Positions 30,105 through 39,800 of a stretch of DNA of 64,000 bases are shown here, piece by piece. The first letter of the stretch is position 1, and the number at the start of each line of letters is the position of its first letter. The notes beneath the pieces were generated by a model. The model saw only the letters and a list, made by a program, of their open reading frames with translations, ran no database searches and was not told the origin of the DNA. The stretch is from the IMG/VR virus record IMGVR_UViG_3300029993_000005, positions 62,001 to 126,000 of that record. One strand, written 5' to 3'. The stretch is from a virus. Both the position numbers and the translations under genes were made by a program.

Positions 30105-30563
30105 ATGGAAATCCCCGCGAAACAAATTCTGGACTTAGCTTTAAGAGCTAATGAGGTTAACGGATATTTTCACAAGAAAATTTGGGACTGCTTTAGTCTA
30201 GAAGAACAGACTCCAGAAAGACTGTACCGGCACCTGCGCGATTTTCAAACTATTGTCCTGGGCCTGCCCCATCGTACTGGAAAAACCACAGCGGTTGCTC
30301 AAGAGTTACTTCCTGGTGATCTTTTAGTACTAAGTAATACCACGTTTATTCAAGAACATCGTAGAGATTACCCACACCAACACCTAGTAGACATATTGCC
30401 CCGTTACTATCTAACCAAAAATTATCTACCAGCCTGGGCCAAAGGCAAGGTCTACAATCGAGTGTTCATTGATACTTGGAGTCTGCCGAGTCCAGCATTT
30501 TTACGTAATGCCATAAAGCTCTTAGGACATAATATCGATCAACAGTTCATAGTGGTGTTCTGA
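30105..30563 (+). CDS. Small P-loop protein, 152 aa
   Basis: The ATG at 30105 with GAAGGAC upstream is used; the longer frame would run through the tRNA-like gene. GLPHRTGKTTAVAQELL at about residues 53-69 is a P-loop (GxxxxTGKTT-like), followed by LVLSNTTF as a possible next strand. The protein looks like the N-terminal part of a DEAD-like or AAA ATPase fold without a clear Walker B. Function unknown. Confidence 0.6.
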   Translation: MEIPAKQILDLALRANEVNGYFHKKIWDCFSLEEQTPERLYRHLRDFQTIVLGLPHRTGKTTAVAQELLPGDLLVLSNTTFIQEHRRDYPHQHLVDILPRYYLTKNYLPAWAKGKVYNRVFIDTWSLPSPAFLRNAIKLLGHNIDQQFIVVF

Positions 30564-30596
30564 TGTTCAATTTTATAGCATAACCTTAGATCGTCA

Positions 30597-30604
30597 TAGT
30601 AAAT
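30597..30604 (+). promoter_or_regulatory. AGTAAATA octamer abutting a hairpin
   Basis: The motif ends at the base where the terminator stem begins (30605). If it is a promoter, its transcript would start inside the hairpin. It lies 58 nt before the glycosyltransferase start. Confidence 0.4.
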
Positions 30605-30636
30605 AAAGGGTGGGACCGTGATAGGTCCCACCCTTT
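30605..30636 (+). terminator. Intrinsic terminator hairpin, 13-bp stem
   Basis: AAAGGGTGGGACC pairs perfectly with GGTCCCACCCTTT around the 6-nt loop GTGATA, followed by TTCTTTTG. It separates the tRNA/P-loop unit from the glycosyltransferase unit. Confidence 0.85.
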
Positions 30637-30661
30637 TCTTTTGTTACCTGAGGAATAAATC

Positions 30662-31387
30662 ATGTCCATGGTCTTTGCCAAACTAAATCAGCACCAACGA
30701 GAATTAGCCTATCGAACGGTAAGTGCTTGGTCTTTCTTCTATATCGTCGGTGACTACTTGCTGAACAATAGACCATTATCAATCGTGCGTATGGGTGACG
30801 GCGAACGTTCTATTATAGACCTTTGCATCAAGGCCTCTGCTAACGGTACTACAGTCAATTCACCTATTGATATCTATGATCAGGCAAAGCGTCAGAACAT
30901 GGGCCTTGACGGCTTGACCTACAAAGATTTATACCGTCGATTGCTAAGGGCTGGTAACGACTGTACTTACTTTGCACCCTCGGTGTCAGGTCTCACCCAA
31001 GAAGCTTATTCCTTGCATCATTATTTCCATCAGAGAGAATCTTACATCGATAATTTCTTTGTCAATATTTGGGACTATGAGGCAAAAGCTACATTGTACA
31101 AAGCAGCCGGATCCATACTCTTCATCCACAAGAATCCTAATACTGCGGCCTCAATTACCCGGCAGTGTAAAGACAGATTTAACATCGACGTTGAATTCAT
31201 TCAAATGGATAAATGGCAACAGGCTGAAGCAACAATTGAACAGGCTCGATCCAGCAGTGCCCGCCTAGTCCTGTTTGCTGCGGGTCCCGCATCTAAGTAT
31301 ATTGCATCAGACATCGTGCAAGGCACCAACAAAATTGCATTGGACCTAGGCAATAGCGTTGATGCTTGGACTTTCGGCAACAACTAA
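30662..31387 (+). CDS. GT-D fold glycosyltransferase-like protein, 241 aa
   Basis: LSIVRMGDGERSII at about residues 39-52 matches the D-G-E signature of the GT-D glycosyltransferase domain (DUF1792-like), and the C-terminal KIALDLGNSVDAW matches the family's usual ALDIG-type end. GT-D enzymes add sugars in bacterial surface glycan and glycoprotein synthesis. With the GT-B enzyme that follows, it could build a sugar chain on a phage protein, phage DNA or a host glycan. The acceptor is unknown. Confidence 0.65.
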   Translation: MSMVFAKLNQHQRELAYRTVSAWSFFYIVGDYLLNNRPLSIVRMGDGERSIIDLCIKASANGTTVNSPIDIYDQAKRQNMGLDGLTYKDLYRRLLRAGNDCTYFAPSVSGLTQEAYSLHHYFHQRESYIDNFFVNIWDYEAKATLYKAAGSILFIHKNPNTAASITRQCKDRFNIDVEFIQMDKWQQAEATIEQARSSSARLVLFAAGPASKYIASDIVQGTNKIALDLGNSVDAWTFGNN

Positions 31388-31416
31388 AAATTAGCATTAC
31401 GTAAAGTAGAGAAATT

Positions 31417-32517
31417 ATGAATCCTAAAATTCTGTTTGTACTAAAGCACGTCAAGAATCCCTATGACGGATACTCATGGGACCCTAGCGAGACTCTAAAT
31501 ACTTCCTATTCTGAGGGCAAGCCCCCAATGAGCAGCGGGCTTTATAACAGTGCCAGATTTGTTGCCGATATGTTGAGTGCCCATGATATTGAAGTGAAAC
31601 TAGTTACGGTCAAGGACAACAATGCTATTGCTGCTGAGGTTCAATCCTTCGGTGCCGATATAGTCATTATTGAAGCTTTCTGGGTTGTGCCATCTAAATT
31701 TGAAGAACTAAAGACCCAGTGTCCTGACACTAAGTTTGTGATAAGAAATCATTCGGAAACCCCGTTCCTGGCATCTGATGGAATTGCCTTTGACTGGATG
31801 CTGCAGTACGCGGATATGTCAAATACTTATTTAGCCTGTAATTCAAGACGAATGTTTGACGATACGCGATTCTTGGTCCAGACCAATAGCCCAACTATTA
31901 GTCCTCAACAATTAGACTCCAAGGTATCCTATCTGCCTAATTATTATCCGTTGGACTCAACCGAAATTACTAGGGTCCAGGCCTCAGAGTTTGTTGACGT
32001 CGGGTGTTTCGGTGCCATACGTCTACTCAAGAATCATATGACGCAGGCTGTTGCATCCTTGATGTTCGCTAAATCAAGCGGAAAGCGTTTACGGTTCCAT
32101 ATTAACAGCGGTGGTAGCGATCAATCTGGTGAGCAGATACTGAAGAACCTGCAACGCTTGTTTGCCCACTATCCTCAGCATCAGTTAGTTAGTCATGCTT
32201 GGCTTCCGCATCCGCAGTTCAAGGCCCTCTTGCAGTCAATGGACATCATAGTTCAAGTCTCGTTTTCAGAGACTTTCAATATCATAGCCGCCGATGCCGT
32301 GACGTCAGGTGTAGCAACCATTACTTCAGACGAAGTTTCGTGGACCCACAATTGCTTTAAGGCTGATCCAACGGATAGCTCAAACATAGCTAAGACAATG
32401 GAAAAAGCGTATCTCATCAAGAAGGCTATCCCATCATTCAATCCAAGTCTTAAAGGACTGAAGGCTTATAACAAAGAAGCGGTGCAAGACTGGCTATCTT
32501 TTATTGCCTCACACTGA
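31417..32517 (+). CDS. GT-B fold (GT4-like) glycosyltransferase, 366 aa
   Basis: The C-terminal half has the nucleotide-sugar-binding pattern of GT4 enzymes: a VDVGCFGAIRLLKN start, then VQVSFSETFNIIAADAVTSGVATI near residues 279-302, where a Glu before the helix binds the sugar donor. The N-terminal half (SAHDIEVKLVTVKDNN, then IVIIEAFWV) fits the acceptor domain. Length is usual. Acts in the cytoplasm on an unknown acceptor. It follows the GT-D gene with a 29-base gap. Confidence 0.8.
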   Translation: MNPKILFVLKHVKNPYDGYSWDPSETLNTSYSEGKPPMSSGLYNSARFVADMLSAHDIEVKLVTVKDNNAIAAEVQSFGADIVIIEAFWVVPSKFEELKTQCPDTKFVIRNHSETPFLASDGIAFDWMLQYADMSNTYLACNSRRMFDDTRFLVQTNSPTISPQQLDSKVSYLPNYYPLDSTEITRVQASEFVDVGCFGAIRLLKNHMTQAVASLMFAKSSGKRLRFHINSGGSDQSGEQILKNLQRLFAHYPQHQLVSHAWLPHPQFKALLQSMDIIVQVSFSETFNIIAADAVTSGVATITSDEVSWTHNCFKADPTDSSNIAKTMEKAYLIKKAIPSFNPSLKGLKAYNKEAVQDWLSFIASH

Positions 32518-32530
32518 TTAGGATTCCGAA

Positions 32531-32896
32531 GTGACCTACTCTGAATGGAAGTCCAGCTTTTGGTACACTTCTGCGCTGACCGGTGATCCGTCCATAACTG
32601 GGTCTAAACTGTTTATCAATCCTCGCACAGGTGAAGGACTAACACTAGGTTATTATCAGTTAAAACACTATGTTGATAGTCAGTGGTTGTCCTTGAAGTT
32701 TCCTCATGCGCAACTAGACGAGCTACAAGAACTACTCCAAATCATTCAGATATTTATCAATGACATGGAGCACAGTATTTATCGCTATCACGGACAGAAG
32801 GTTCCTGTCCCAGGAGTAATGCATGAACGAACTAACGACGAAAGTTATTCCTACTCAGCAATCGGCGGAGATCGTCCACCAAAGTCCAAGTCGTGA
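32531..32896 (+). CDS. Hypothetical protein, 121 aa
   Basis: Not recognised. GTG start 13 bases after the glycosyltransferase stop. Helical C-terminal half (DELQELLQIIQIFINDMEHSIYRY). The last 74 bases overlap the next gene in another frame, which is long for this genome. Confidence 0.55.
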   Translation: MTYSEWKSSFWYTSALTGDPSITGSKLFINPRTGEGLTLGYYQLKHYVDSQWLSLKFPHAQLDELQELLQIIQIFINDMEHSIYRYHGQKVPVPGVMHERTNDESYSYSAIGGDRPPKSKS

Positions 32897-33224
32897 GCTT
32901 TCATTAAAGCATGGAATTTATGATCTACTCGTGTCGGTATTCAGACAAGGTGCGTTCTACGAAACCTATCTAAGCCAGGTTCGTGTTGGTGACAGTTTCT
33001 GTTTTGAGAAAAGAGATAAGGATTGGTTTTTATGTGTGACACCGATCAAGAATATGTGTACGTCTAGAGGGGATATGGACAACCCAACATTCTTGTTAGG
33101 TGCCCTAGAAGTGCTGCAGGCCAAGCCTATTGCTATTGAGTACCCAGCTCCAGAGGTCCCTAAACTTGAATCATCCAAACCCAAACTTGAGTTTGAAGAC
33201 GTTGAGTTCAAGTCCTCAACTTAG
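32823..33224 (+). CDS. Hypothetical protein, 133 aa
   Basis: Not recognised. CCAGGAG upstream supports the ATG despite the long overlap with the previous gene. The C-terminus has the repeat-like KLESSKPKLEFEDVEFK. No catalytic motif. Confidence 0.55.
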   Translation: MNELTTKVIPTQQSAEIVHQSPSRELSLKHGIYDLLVSVFRQGAFYETYLSQVRVGDSFCFEKRDKDWFLCVTPIKNMCTSRGDMDNPTFLLGALEVLQAKPIAIEYPAPEVPKLESSKPKLEFEDVEFKSST

Positions 33225-33255
33225 TACAGGGCTCATAGCATCGAATGCAGACAGC

Positions 33256-33263
33256 AGTAAATA
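33256..33263 (+). promoter_or_regulatory. AGTAAATA late-promoter-like octamer
   Basis: Intergenic, 24 nt before the GTG at 33288. Its position argues that the ATG at 33270, only 6 nt away, would be upstream of or at the transcript start. Confidence 0.55.
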
Positions 33264-33287
33264 CAAGTAATGCCAAGGAGAACTATA

Positions 33288-33812
33288 GTGACTAGCTTTG
33301 AAGAAATAGACGATTTAATTATCTGCATCGATGCTGAAGACCCGATGACCTACGATCAAGAATTCATAAATCGAGTGCGTTATGGAAACTTCGTCAAATG
33401 TAGTTCAGACTTTAGCGATGAGTCTAGGGCCTTTGTTCAATCTGATGTAGACCGCGATCCCTTGATGCTCAACAAGTTCTTTATCGAAGTCTACACTGAC
33501 AAGTTTTTGGACTTCGTGCAGGCTACACTTTACAATCATCAGTGGCAAAGAGCTTTAATATTCAGAGAAGAACGATCAATAGGTCCGGACATCGATTTAA
33601 CATCTGAGGACTTAGACCCAACCGAAATTTCAGAAATGATGCTAGTCAGTCATATCTACGAGTTGAAGACCCTGGCTAAAACTGACCTGAGCGTCTACGA
33701 TGACTCGGATGTCGAGGTCGAAACCTCGTCTGAAAAAGATGAATCAGAGCTGGATAAAAAGATGGACGCAGAGACCTCGCTGTTCTTGAAGGCTCCAAAA
33801 TCCGTACACTAA
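33288..33812 (+). CDS. Hypothetical acidic protein, 174 aa
   Basis: The GTG at 33288 is chosen over the ATG at 33270: AAGGAG sits at the right distance from the GTG, and the AGTAAATA motif would place the RNA start at about the ATG. The protein is strongly acidic (DDLIICIDAEDPMTYD, later SEKDESELDKKMD). Not recognised. First gene of the replication cluster. Confidence 0.6.
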   Translation: MTSFEEIDDLIICIDAEDPMTYDQEFINRVRYGNFVKCSSDFSDESRAFVQSDVDRDPLMLNKFFIEVYTDKFLDFVQATLYNHQWQRALIFREERSIGPDIDLTSEDLDPTEISEMMLVSHIYELKTLAKTDLSVYDDSDVEVETSSEKDESELDKKMDAETSLFLKAPKSVH

Positions 33813-33846
33813 AATCGAATTTAAGTGCATAAGGGAATCCTGTGCT

Positions 33847-35547
33847 ATGCAGCATCCAAATAAAATAGGCAACGCTGTTAAATCGCTGATCAAAGAAACG
33901 GCCTTACACCTGAACCTTAGCTCACGCGAACTTCTTAATTTGGTTGCAGCTTTAAAGCTGCATACCAGTCCTCGTCTTTCTTTTTGTGCCTGCTGTCTTC
34001 ATCTTGAAAGTGTTGCTGACTCTCCTTTGAGACTAGCCTTGAACGAGCACGAAGAGGGCGAAGACATTTTCATAGAGGAGAAGACGGTCAGCGATTTTAG
34101 ATTTGGACTTGTCTATGACATGATACAAGCCTTCTATCTGGGAAAACCCTCGACTTTCTTTGAGACCACAACAATAGAGTCAGTTCCCCATATAGGCGTA
34201 GGCTTAGCTTTTAATAATAAGTCTCAACCGGTACATACACCCGAGGAAGAATCTGATATCAGACTTCAGATCAAAGAATTCGGAACAGCCCCAGTTTTCA
34301 AGGTTCCGATGCTTCCGGGCGAGCGTCCTAATATTCCTTGGAATGCTGAGCAGGATAAATCATTTGCTGCTGTCTTTAATTGGTTGAAACAGAAAAGTAT
34401 TAAACCTGTATTCAGGTTGTTCGGGTATTCAGGAACAGGCAAAACTAGTTTAGCTCGTGAAATTTCCTGGAACGTTGAGACTGGTGCGAACGGAATACCC
34501 AGAGGTACTGTCTTGTTTGCCGCCTACTCGGGTAAAGCAGCAGCCCGATTACGTGAAACTGGATGTGCTAGTGCCTGCACCGTTCACTCTTTAATCTACA
34601 AGCCTCAGATCGATCCTTTGACAGGGAAACCTATAGGTTTCATTCTCAATCAGGATTCTCCTCTACGTTTCGCTAAGCTTCTGATTTTGGACGAAGTTAG
34701 TATGATCGATGACGAGATGGGCCTTGATCTATTGTCATTTGGCGTGCCCATACTGCTTCTTGGTGACCCTGGACAGCTCAAACCTATACGAGGACTTGGA
34801 TTCTTTACCCGAAGCCAAGATGCCCCGGATGTGATGCTTACAACGGTAGAGCGTCAGGCTAAAGATGATCCTATTATTTATTTGGCAACCAGAGCTAGAC
34901 TAGGACTTCGGTTGAAGCCCGGAACTTATGGTGATTCACGAGTACTAGCAGCATCCTCTAATATCACTGATGCTATGATTGAAGCCTCAGACCAAATTTT
35001 AGTCGGCACCAATCGTTCACGTATATCCTACAACACTAGGGTTCGCAGGCTTAACGGAAACTATGAACTAGATACACAGTTTCCGGTTAAAGGTGACCGT
35101 CTGATGTGCATCAAGAACAACAAAGACAACGGACTTTTGAATGGTACGGTCTGGACCTGCAATCAGCCAGAAATCAAAGCAATAATGAGGCTCAAGGACT
35201 ATCGAAATCCTAAACTGGGATTGGTGGCTACGAATATAGAGGGCCTGCACATCAAGCTCCGATCAGAGGATATGTACCATAGCAATGGTAGTCCGATCAT
35301 TGTAAATACAGTATGTAGTACTCATCATTTCGATGAGAATTTACCCGAGCCACCTTGGCGCGAAATAGCGGGTACCGATGCATTTACATTTGGCTATGCA
35401 TCAACTATTCACAAGGCGCAAGGTTCAGAATGGGGCTCTGGAATCTTGATTGATGAATCCTCTATATTCACGGATCAAATAAACGAACATAGGTACACTG
35501 GAATCACGCGTATAGCAAAAAATTTAATAATTAGACTCACTGACTAG
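33847..35547 (+). CDS. SF1 DNA helicase, Dda/RecD-like, 566 aa
   Basis: Helicase motifs occur in order: I (GYSGTGKTSLA, about 197-207), II (ILDEVSMID, about 280-288), III (LGDPGQLKPIRG, about 305-316), V/VI (YASTIHKAQGSEW, about 517-529, and YTGITRIAKN near the end). This is the RecD2/Dda/Pif1 set, which unwinds DNA 5' to 3' and supports phage replication and recombination. The N-terminal 150 residues are unrelated and contain CACC near residue 40. The DNA polymerase and primase genes lie in the same direction downstream. Confidence 0.9.
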   Translation: MQHPNKIGNAVKSLIKETALHLNLSSRELLNLVAALKLHTSPRLSFCACCLHLESVADSPLRLALNEHEEGEDIFIEEKTVSDFRFGLVYDMIQAFYLGKPSTFFETTTIESVPHIGVGLAFNNKSQPVHTPEEESDIRLQIKEFGTAPVFKVPMLPGERPNIPWNAEQDKSFAAVFNWLKQKSIKPVFRLFGYSGTGKTSLAREISWNVETGANGIPRGTVLFAAYSGKAAARLRETGCASACTVHSLIYKPQIDPLTGKPIGFILNQDSPLRFAKLLILDEVSMIDDEMGLDLLSFGVPILLLGDPGQLKPIRGLGFFTRSQDAPDVMLTTVERQAKDDPIIYLATRARLGLRLKPGTYGDSRVLAASSNITDAMIEASDQILVGTNRSRISYNTRVRRLNGNYELDTQFPVKGDRLMCIKNNKDNGLLNGTVWTCNQPEIKAIMRLKDYRNPKLGLVATNIEGLHIKLRSEDMYHSNGSPIIVNTVCSTHHFDENLPEPPWREIAGTDAFTFGYASTIHKAQGSEWGSGILIDESSIFTDQINEHRYTGITRIAKNLIIRLTD

Positions 35548-35556
35548 GTGGCAATC

Positions 35557-35832
35557 ATGACGACTACGGAGAGCGTGGAAGTTTTAGCTATAGCTGCAAT
35601 TTTGTATGGAGCCTACATTTTTGTACCTTGGTTTCTAAAACTGGTGTTGACTCACGATGACGAAACAGAATTTTGGTTAGGCTATAGCTATGCACGCTTG
35701 GCTATTCTAGATGGACGAGAAACTAGTGAATCCCTGCTGTCCAGATTGCACAACATTGAACACGATCATTATGAACGTGGCATCAAATCAGCAGTTGATG
35801 ACTACGAATTAAAACAAAACGAGCTACGTTAA
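35557..35832 (+). CDS. Small membrane protein, 91 aa
   Basis: ATG at 35557 with AGGTGG five bases upstream is preferred to the GTG at 35548. One hydrophobic helix at about residues 6-27 and an acidic, helical cytoplasmic tail. It abuts the exonuclease gene with no gap. Function unknown. Confidence 0.6.
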   Translation: MTTTESVEVLAIAAILYGAYIFVPWFLKLVLTHDDETEFWLGYSYARLAILDGRETSESLLSRLHNIEHDHYERGIKSAVDDYELKQNELR

Positions 35833-36390
35833 ATGACCAATAGAATTTTTGTACAAATTGATTTGGAAACTCTGGGTCTACACATGAGTGCACCTATCGT
35901 AAGCGTTGGTGCAGCGGCCTATGACTATGATCGTGGAATTTTTGATGAATTCCATATGTTCTTTAATCTTGATGAACAGTTCAAAGATGGTCGGTCCATG
36001 AATCAAGACACGTTGTTTTGGTGGCTTAAGCAAAGTGCGGAAGCCCGTGCTAGTCTCGCTGATGACACGGTGCTACGTGAAAGTACATTGGGCGTATGCA
36101 ATGCGTTTCATCGCTGGTGGCTTGGCCTAGCTCCTACCGAAGCCGAACGCAAGAACATCTACCCAATGGGTAATGCTTCTGAGTTTGATTTGGCAATGCT
36201 CCGTAACCTATGGGGTACTCAAATGCCTTGGAGCTACAAAAACGTGTTGTGCTGGCGCACTATTGCTACCTTGCATAAAGACGAATTAGTCTGGGAGGGC
36301 AAAGGTGCGGCTCACAACGCAGTAGAAGATGCTAGGGCACAGGCCAGAGCACATCTAAGATTGATGGCTAACAATCCACGTCTGCGGTAG
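35833..36390 (+). CDS. DEDD-family 3'-5' exonuclease, 185 aa
   Basis: VQIDLETLG at residues 8-16 provides the first D-x-E, FDLAML near 118 the middle Asp, and HNAVEDARAQA near 161-171 the final H-x(4)-D. This is the RNase T/DnaQ-like fold, close to phage exonucleases annotated as Rv2179c-like exoribonucleases. It degrades RNA or DNA from the 3' end. Proofreading is possible but unlikely to be needed, since the polymerase has its own exonuclease domain. Confidence 0.85.
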   Translation: MTNRIFVQIDLETLGLHMSAPIVSVGAAAYDYDRGIFDEFHMFFNLDEQFKDGRSMNQDTLFWWLKQSAEARASLADDTVLRESTLGVCNAFHRWWLGLAPTEAERKNIYPMGNASEFDLAMLRNLWGTQMPWSYKNVLCWRTIATLHKDELVWEGKGAAHNAVEDARAQARAHLRLMANNPRLR

Positions 36391-36407
36391 ATAAAGAGAG
36401 AACAAAA

Positions 36408-36773
36408 ATGAAGCACTGGAAAGAATGGATTGGCTGTGATTTCGATGGCACTTTATGTGTGTACGATAAATGGCGGGGACCAACTCACGCTGGTGCACCT
36501 ATTCCAAAGATGGTGAAGCGAATACAAAAATTGATTGCCGAGGGCAAAACCGTAAAAATTTTCACCGCCCGTGTAGGTAAGCTGGAAAATGACACCGATG
36601 AGTCCGTAGAAGAGGCCCGCAAGTTTGTATCAGACTGGACCTTGAAGCACATAGGGACCCGTCTTGAGGTCACGAATATTAAAGACCAAGGTATGACACT
36701 TTTGTACGATGACCGAGCAATCCAAGTTTTGAAAAACACAGGCCGCATTGTTGTAGTGAAAGACAAACAGTAA
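36408..36773 (+). CDS. HAD-like phosphatase, 121 aa
   Basis: GCDFDGTLC at residues 9-17 is HAD motif I, KIFTARV near 50-56 fits motif II, and LLYDDRAIQV near 99 the acidic motif. The short size matches phage HAD domains related to the T4 polynucleotide kinase phosphatase half. Likely removes a phosphate from nucleotides or DNA/RNA ends. Its stop codon overlaps the AGTAAATA motif of the polymerase gene. Confidence 0.8.
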   Translation: MKHWKEWIGCDFDGTLCVYDKWRGPTHAGAPIPKMVKRIQKLIAEGKTVKIFTARVGKLENDTDESVEEARKFVSDWTLKHIGTRLEVTNIKDQGMTLLYDDRAIQVLKNTGRIVVVKDKQ

Positions 36774-36776
36774 ATA
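36769..36776 (+). promoter_or_regulatory. AGTAAATA octamer before DNA polymerase
   Basis: Overlaps the HAD stop codon and ends 28 nt before the polymerase ATG. The leader contains CCCTTAGAGGTTCCC, like those at 26002 and 40421. Confidence 0.55.
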
Positions 36777-36804
36777 GAAAGTTCTACCCTTAGAGGTTCC
36801 CTCA

Positions 36805-39800
36805 ATGTTAGAAAACGTATTCAAGCCAGATGCTAGTTTTGATGCATTCGGCAAACGCGAAGGTTACGATTTAGAACTCCGTATTTGTGATGGTTGGACC
36901 CGGTCTAAACGTAGGATTCTGATCGTAGCTCAGACAGTTGACGGACGTGATTTACGAGCTGGTGAACTGATGTCCGATATCGCTACTTCACAGCCGCTGT
37001 CGAATGCCATCAAATATGCACGTAAAATAGCCAACAAATATCTGAAGGACAGGCAAGTCCCTGATGCCTCATGGGCATTAGTAAATTTTAACTCCTACAA
37101 GCATCTCCATCTTCCAAAAATAAAACAACGAGAAGCTGAGTCCACGTTTGCTGAACGCGTGCACGCTCTAATCAGAAAGCTTAGGCCTACACATATTCTT
37201 ATGTCCGGCGATGAATCAATGTATTCCTGCTTTCCCCAGGTTGAACACCCACAGTACAAGCGAGGATGGGTACACAATTTAGAATTGGATGATCTGAAGT
37301 TCAAGCTAGTGAATACACTGGATTTCTATCGTTTGTTAGAGAAGGATGGAGCCAAGGCTAATCTGTTAGGCTTCTGGTGCCGACACTTGGCCAACTTGAT
37401 GTTGGGACGTAACCCCCATGATTTATCAGGTCTAGAGGTAGAGCCCCGCTACGTTGATACAATTGAAAAATTCGATCAATTGATGCACAGATTCGATACC
37501 GCAGAAAGATGTGCTATCGATACAGAAACACGTAATCTGTCCGTGCTCCACAATAAAATATACACGATTCAGTTTTGCACTAACCACAATGAGAATGTAG
37601 GATACGTCCTGTCAGTTGACCACCCTCTGACTCACTGGACAACCGATCAAATCAAGTATATCAAACAGCAATTACGTAAGCGGTTCATGGCCCGTACAGG
37701 ACCCCTGCTCATTACGTTCAACGGCATGTTCGACTTGCGTATTATTCGTCAATGCCTAAAAATCCCGTTCATGTGGTTGAAAATATGGGAAATCACTTTC
37801 GGTGAACATGGGCTAGACGAGAATTACACAGCACTGAACGGTGTCTGTGCAATGCCTGATCTGCAACTTGGATCAGCGTCTAAGTTCGGTGGCCTACGCC
37901 CTATCTTTGCTAGCTACGGAAATGACTTCTACCTAAGAGCCTCAGAATTCGGTAAGCAGGATCGAAATACGACAGGTACAATCGCACCGAATAATCCAGC
38001 ATTCTTAAAATACGCGGCAACGGACGTATCTAGCATTACCGGAATTTATCACCAACAGCTAGCAAGGGCCGCAGTTCAAGAAATAGCAGGTAAAAACTTC
38101 AAGCCTTATTTTATTCGTCACATGCTGTACCAGATGTCTGACTGTGCCCATGTACTCTCACACATGAGTCAAGATGGCTCCCTAGTAGACCGTAAATATC
38201 TGCGTAAACTTTTAGGTGTAGGATCAGAACTTAGAGCAGAGCTTAAACGCAGCTTAGGCGCGCTGTCCCTGCACAAAGAGGTGAAGCAAGCCAACGCCGA
38301 ACTTCTAGAAGAATCGGGTTTCAGATCGAAGTCATTGTTCAGTAGAGCCAAGACCGCTACTCAATGGATGTTTGGTTTCAACAAGACTGATCACAAGAAG
38401 AAACTGTTCTTCGATATCTTGGGCCTAGAAGCCGTGTCTCAGACAAAGACTGGTCAGGACTCGGTAGATAAGAAATTCATTGCCCATCATAAGGACAAGA
38501 ACAAGATTGTTGGACTCTACGGTGAGTATAAACAGGCATCAACTTTAGTCTCAACCTATGTCAAAGGTTGGTACAAAAAGATGGTGAACAAGCTGGACGA
38601 AGCTACTGATGGATTCCTTCGTGCTAGCTACAGTATTGTTGACACAGGACGCCTGAAATCGTTTGATCCTAACCTTCAGCAAATTCCGAGTAGGGGACGA
38701 TTGGTCAAGATCATCAAGCGTATGTTTATCATACCAAAAGGTTATTTATCCTGGCGGTTTGACTATTCAGCGCATGAGGTCCGTGTGTGGTCAATTGTCT
38801 CTGGTGATGAAGTATTGGCCGATGCTTTTCGTGCGGGTCAAAAACTGAGGCAGGCCTTTATCCAAGATCCAACAGAAGAAAACTTAAAAGCAATTAAGGT
38901 TAAAGGGGACATTCATCTACTTAATGTTTACAGGTTTTTTGGTAAGCAAGTAGATAAAGACCACCCATTGCGTGACGCAGTTAAACGGGTCGTTTTTGGG
39001 GTCCTCTACGGTAAGGGTGCAGAAACTTTAGGTATAGACACTAAGGAAGGTGATCTGTCAGCATTGAAATCTAAGATTGGTGTTCTCTATGACGAGTCGT
39101 TGGTCACTAAAGACAACAAACGGTTATTGGAAATTAATAAGCTTCTAGAAGAACTTGACTTCAAGCTCACGGCTCTATACGAAGAAGATCGTACTGAATA
39201 TGCTCAAGGCATTGTTGACAAAATGTTCCAGGAGTTCAAGGCCGGTGCACGCTGGACCGAGAAGATGCAGAAGATGGCTGAAACAGACTTTATGGTCTAC
39301 GCGCCAAACGGGCGTATACGCCATTTGTTTGCGGCTCTTACCGGTGACCGCAAAATCGTTAGCCGTCAGGTTAGACGAGGTTCTAATGCCCCTGTACAGG
39401 GGTTTGCCTCGGAGATTGGGGTTAAAGGTGCCTATCTTATTCTCAAGTCTTACTATGAAAACTTGAAAATCTTCAAGGAGAAACTAGGAATTACCAAAAG
39501 TGATTGGGAAATGCGTGTGAAGTTCAGCCGTAGCGTGCATGACGCACTATATCTTTATGTTCCCTACGCAATGAGTATTCCATTTTTACATATTCTTCAG
39601 TGGCAGGCTACTTATGGCGTTACTAAAGCTTATAAAGATGAATTCAATATAAAGTTCACAGTCGAACCTGAATTGGAAGTCGAGGTTAGCGCCCGTGACG
39701 ATTTGTCACGTAAATGGGACTTTGCGCTCCCCAATCTGGTGACAATAACCAAACAGGCAGTTGCCGATGCTGAAGAGTTCGGACTTCTTGAAGGCACCCA

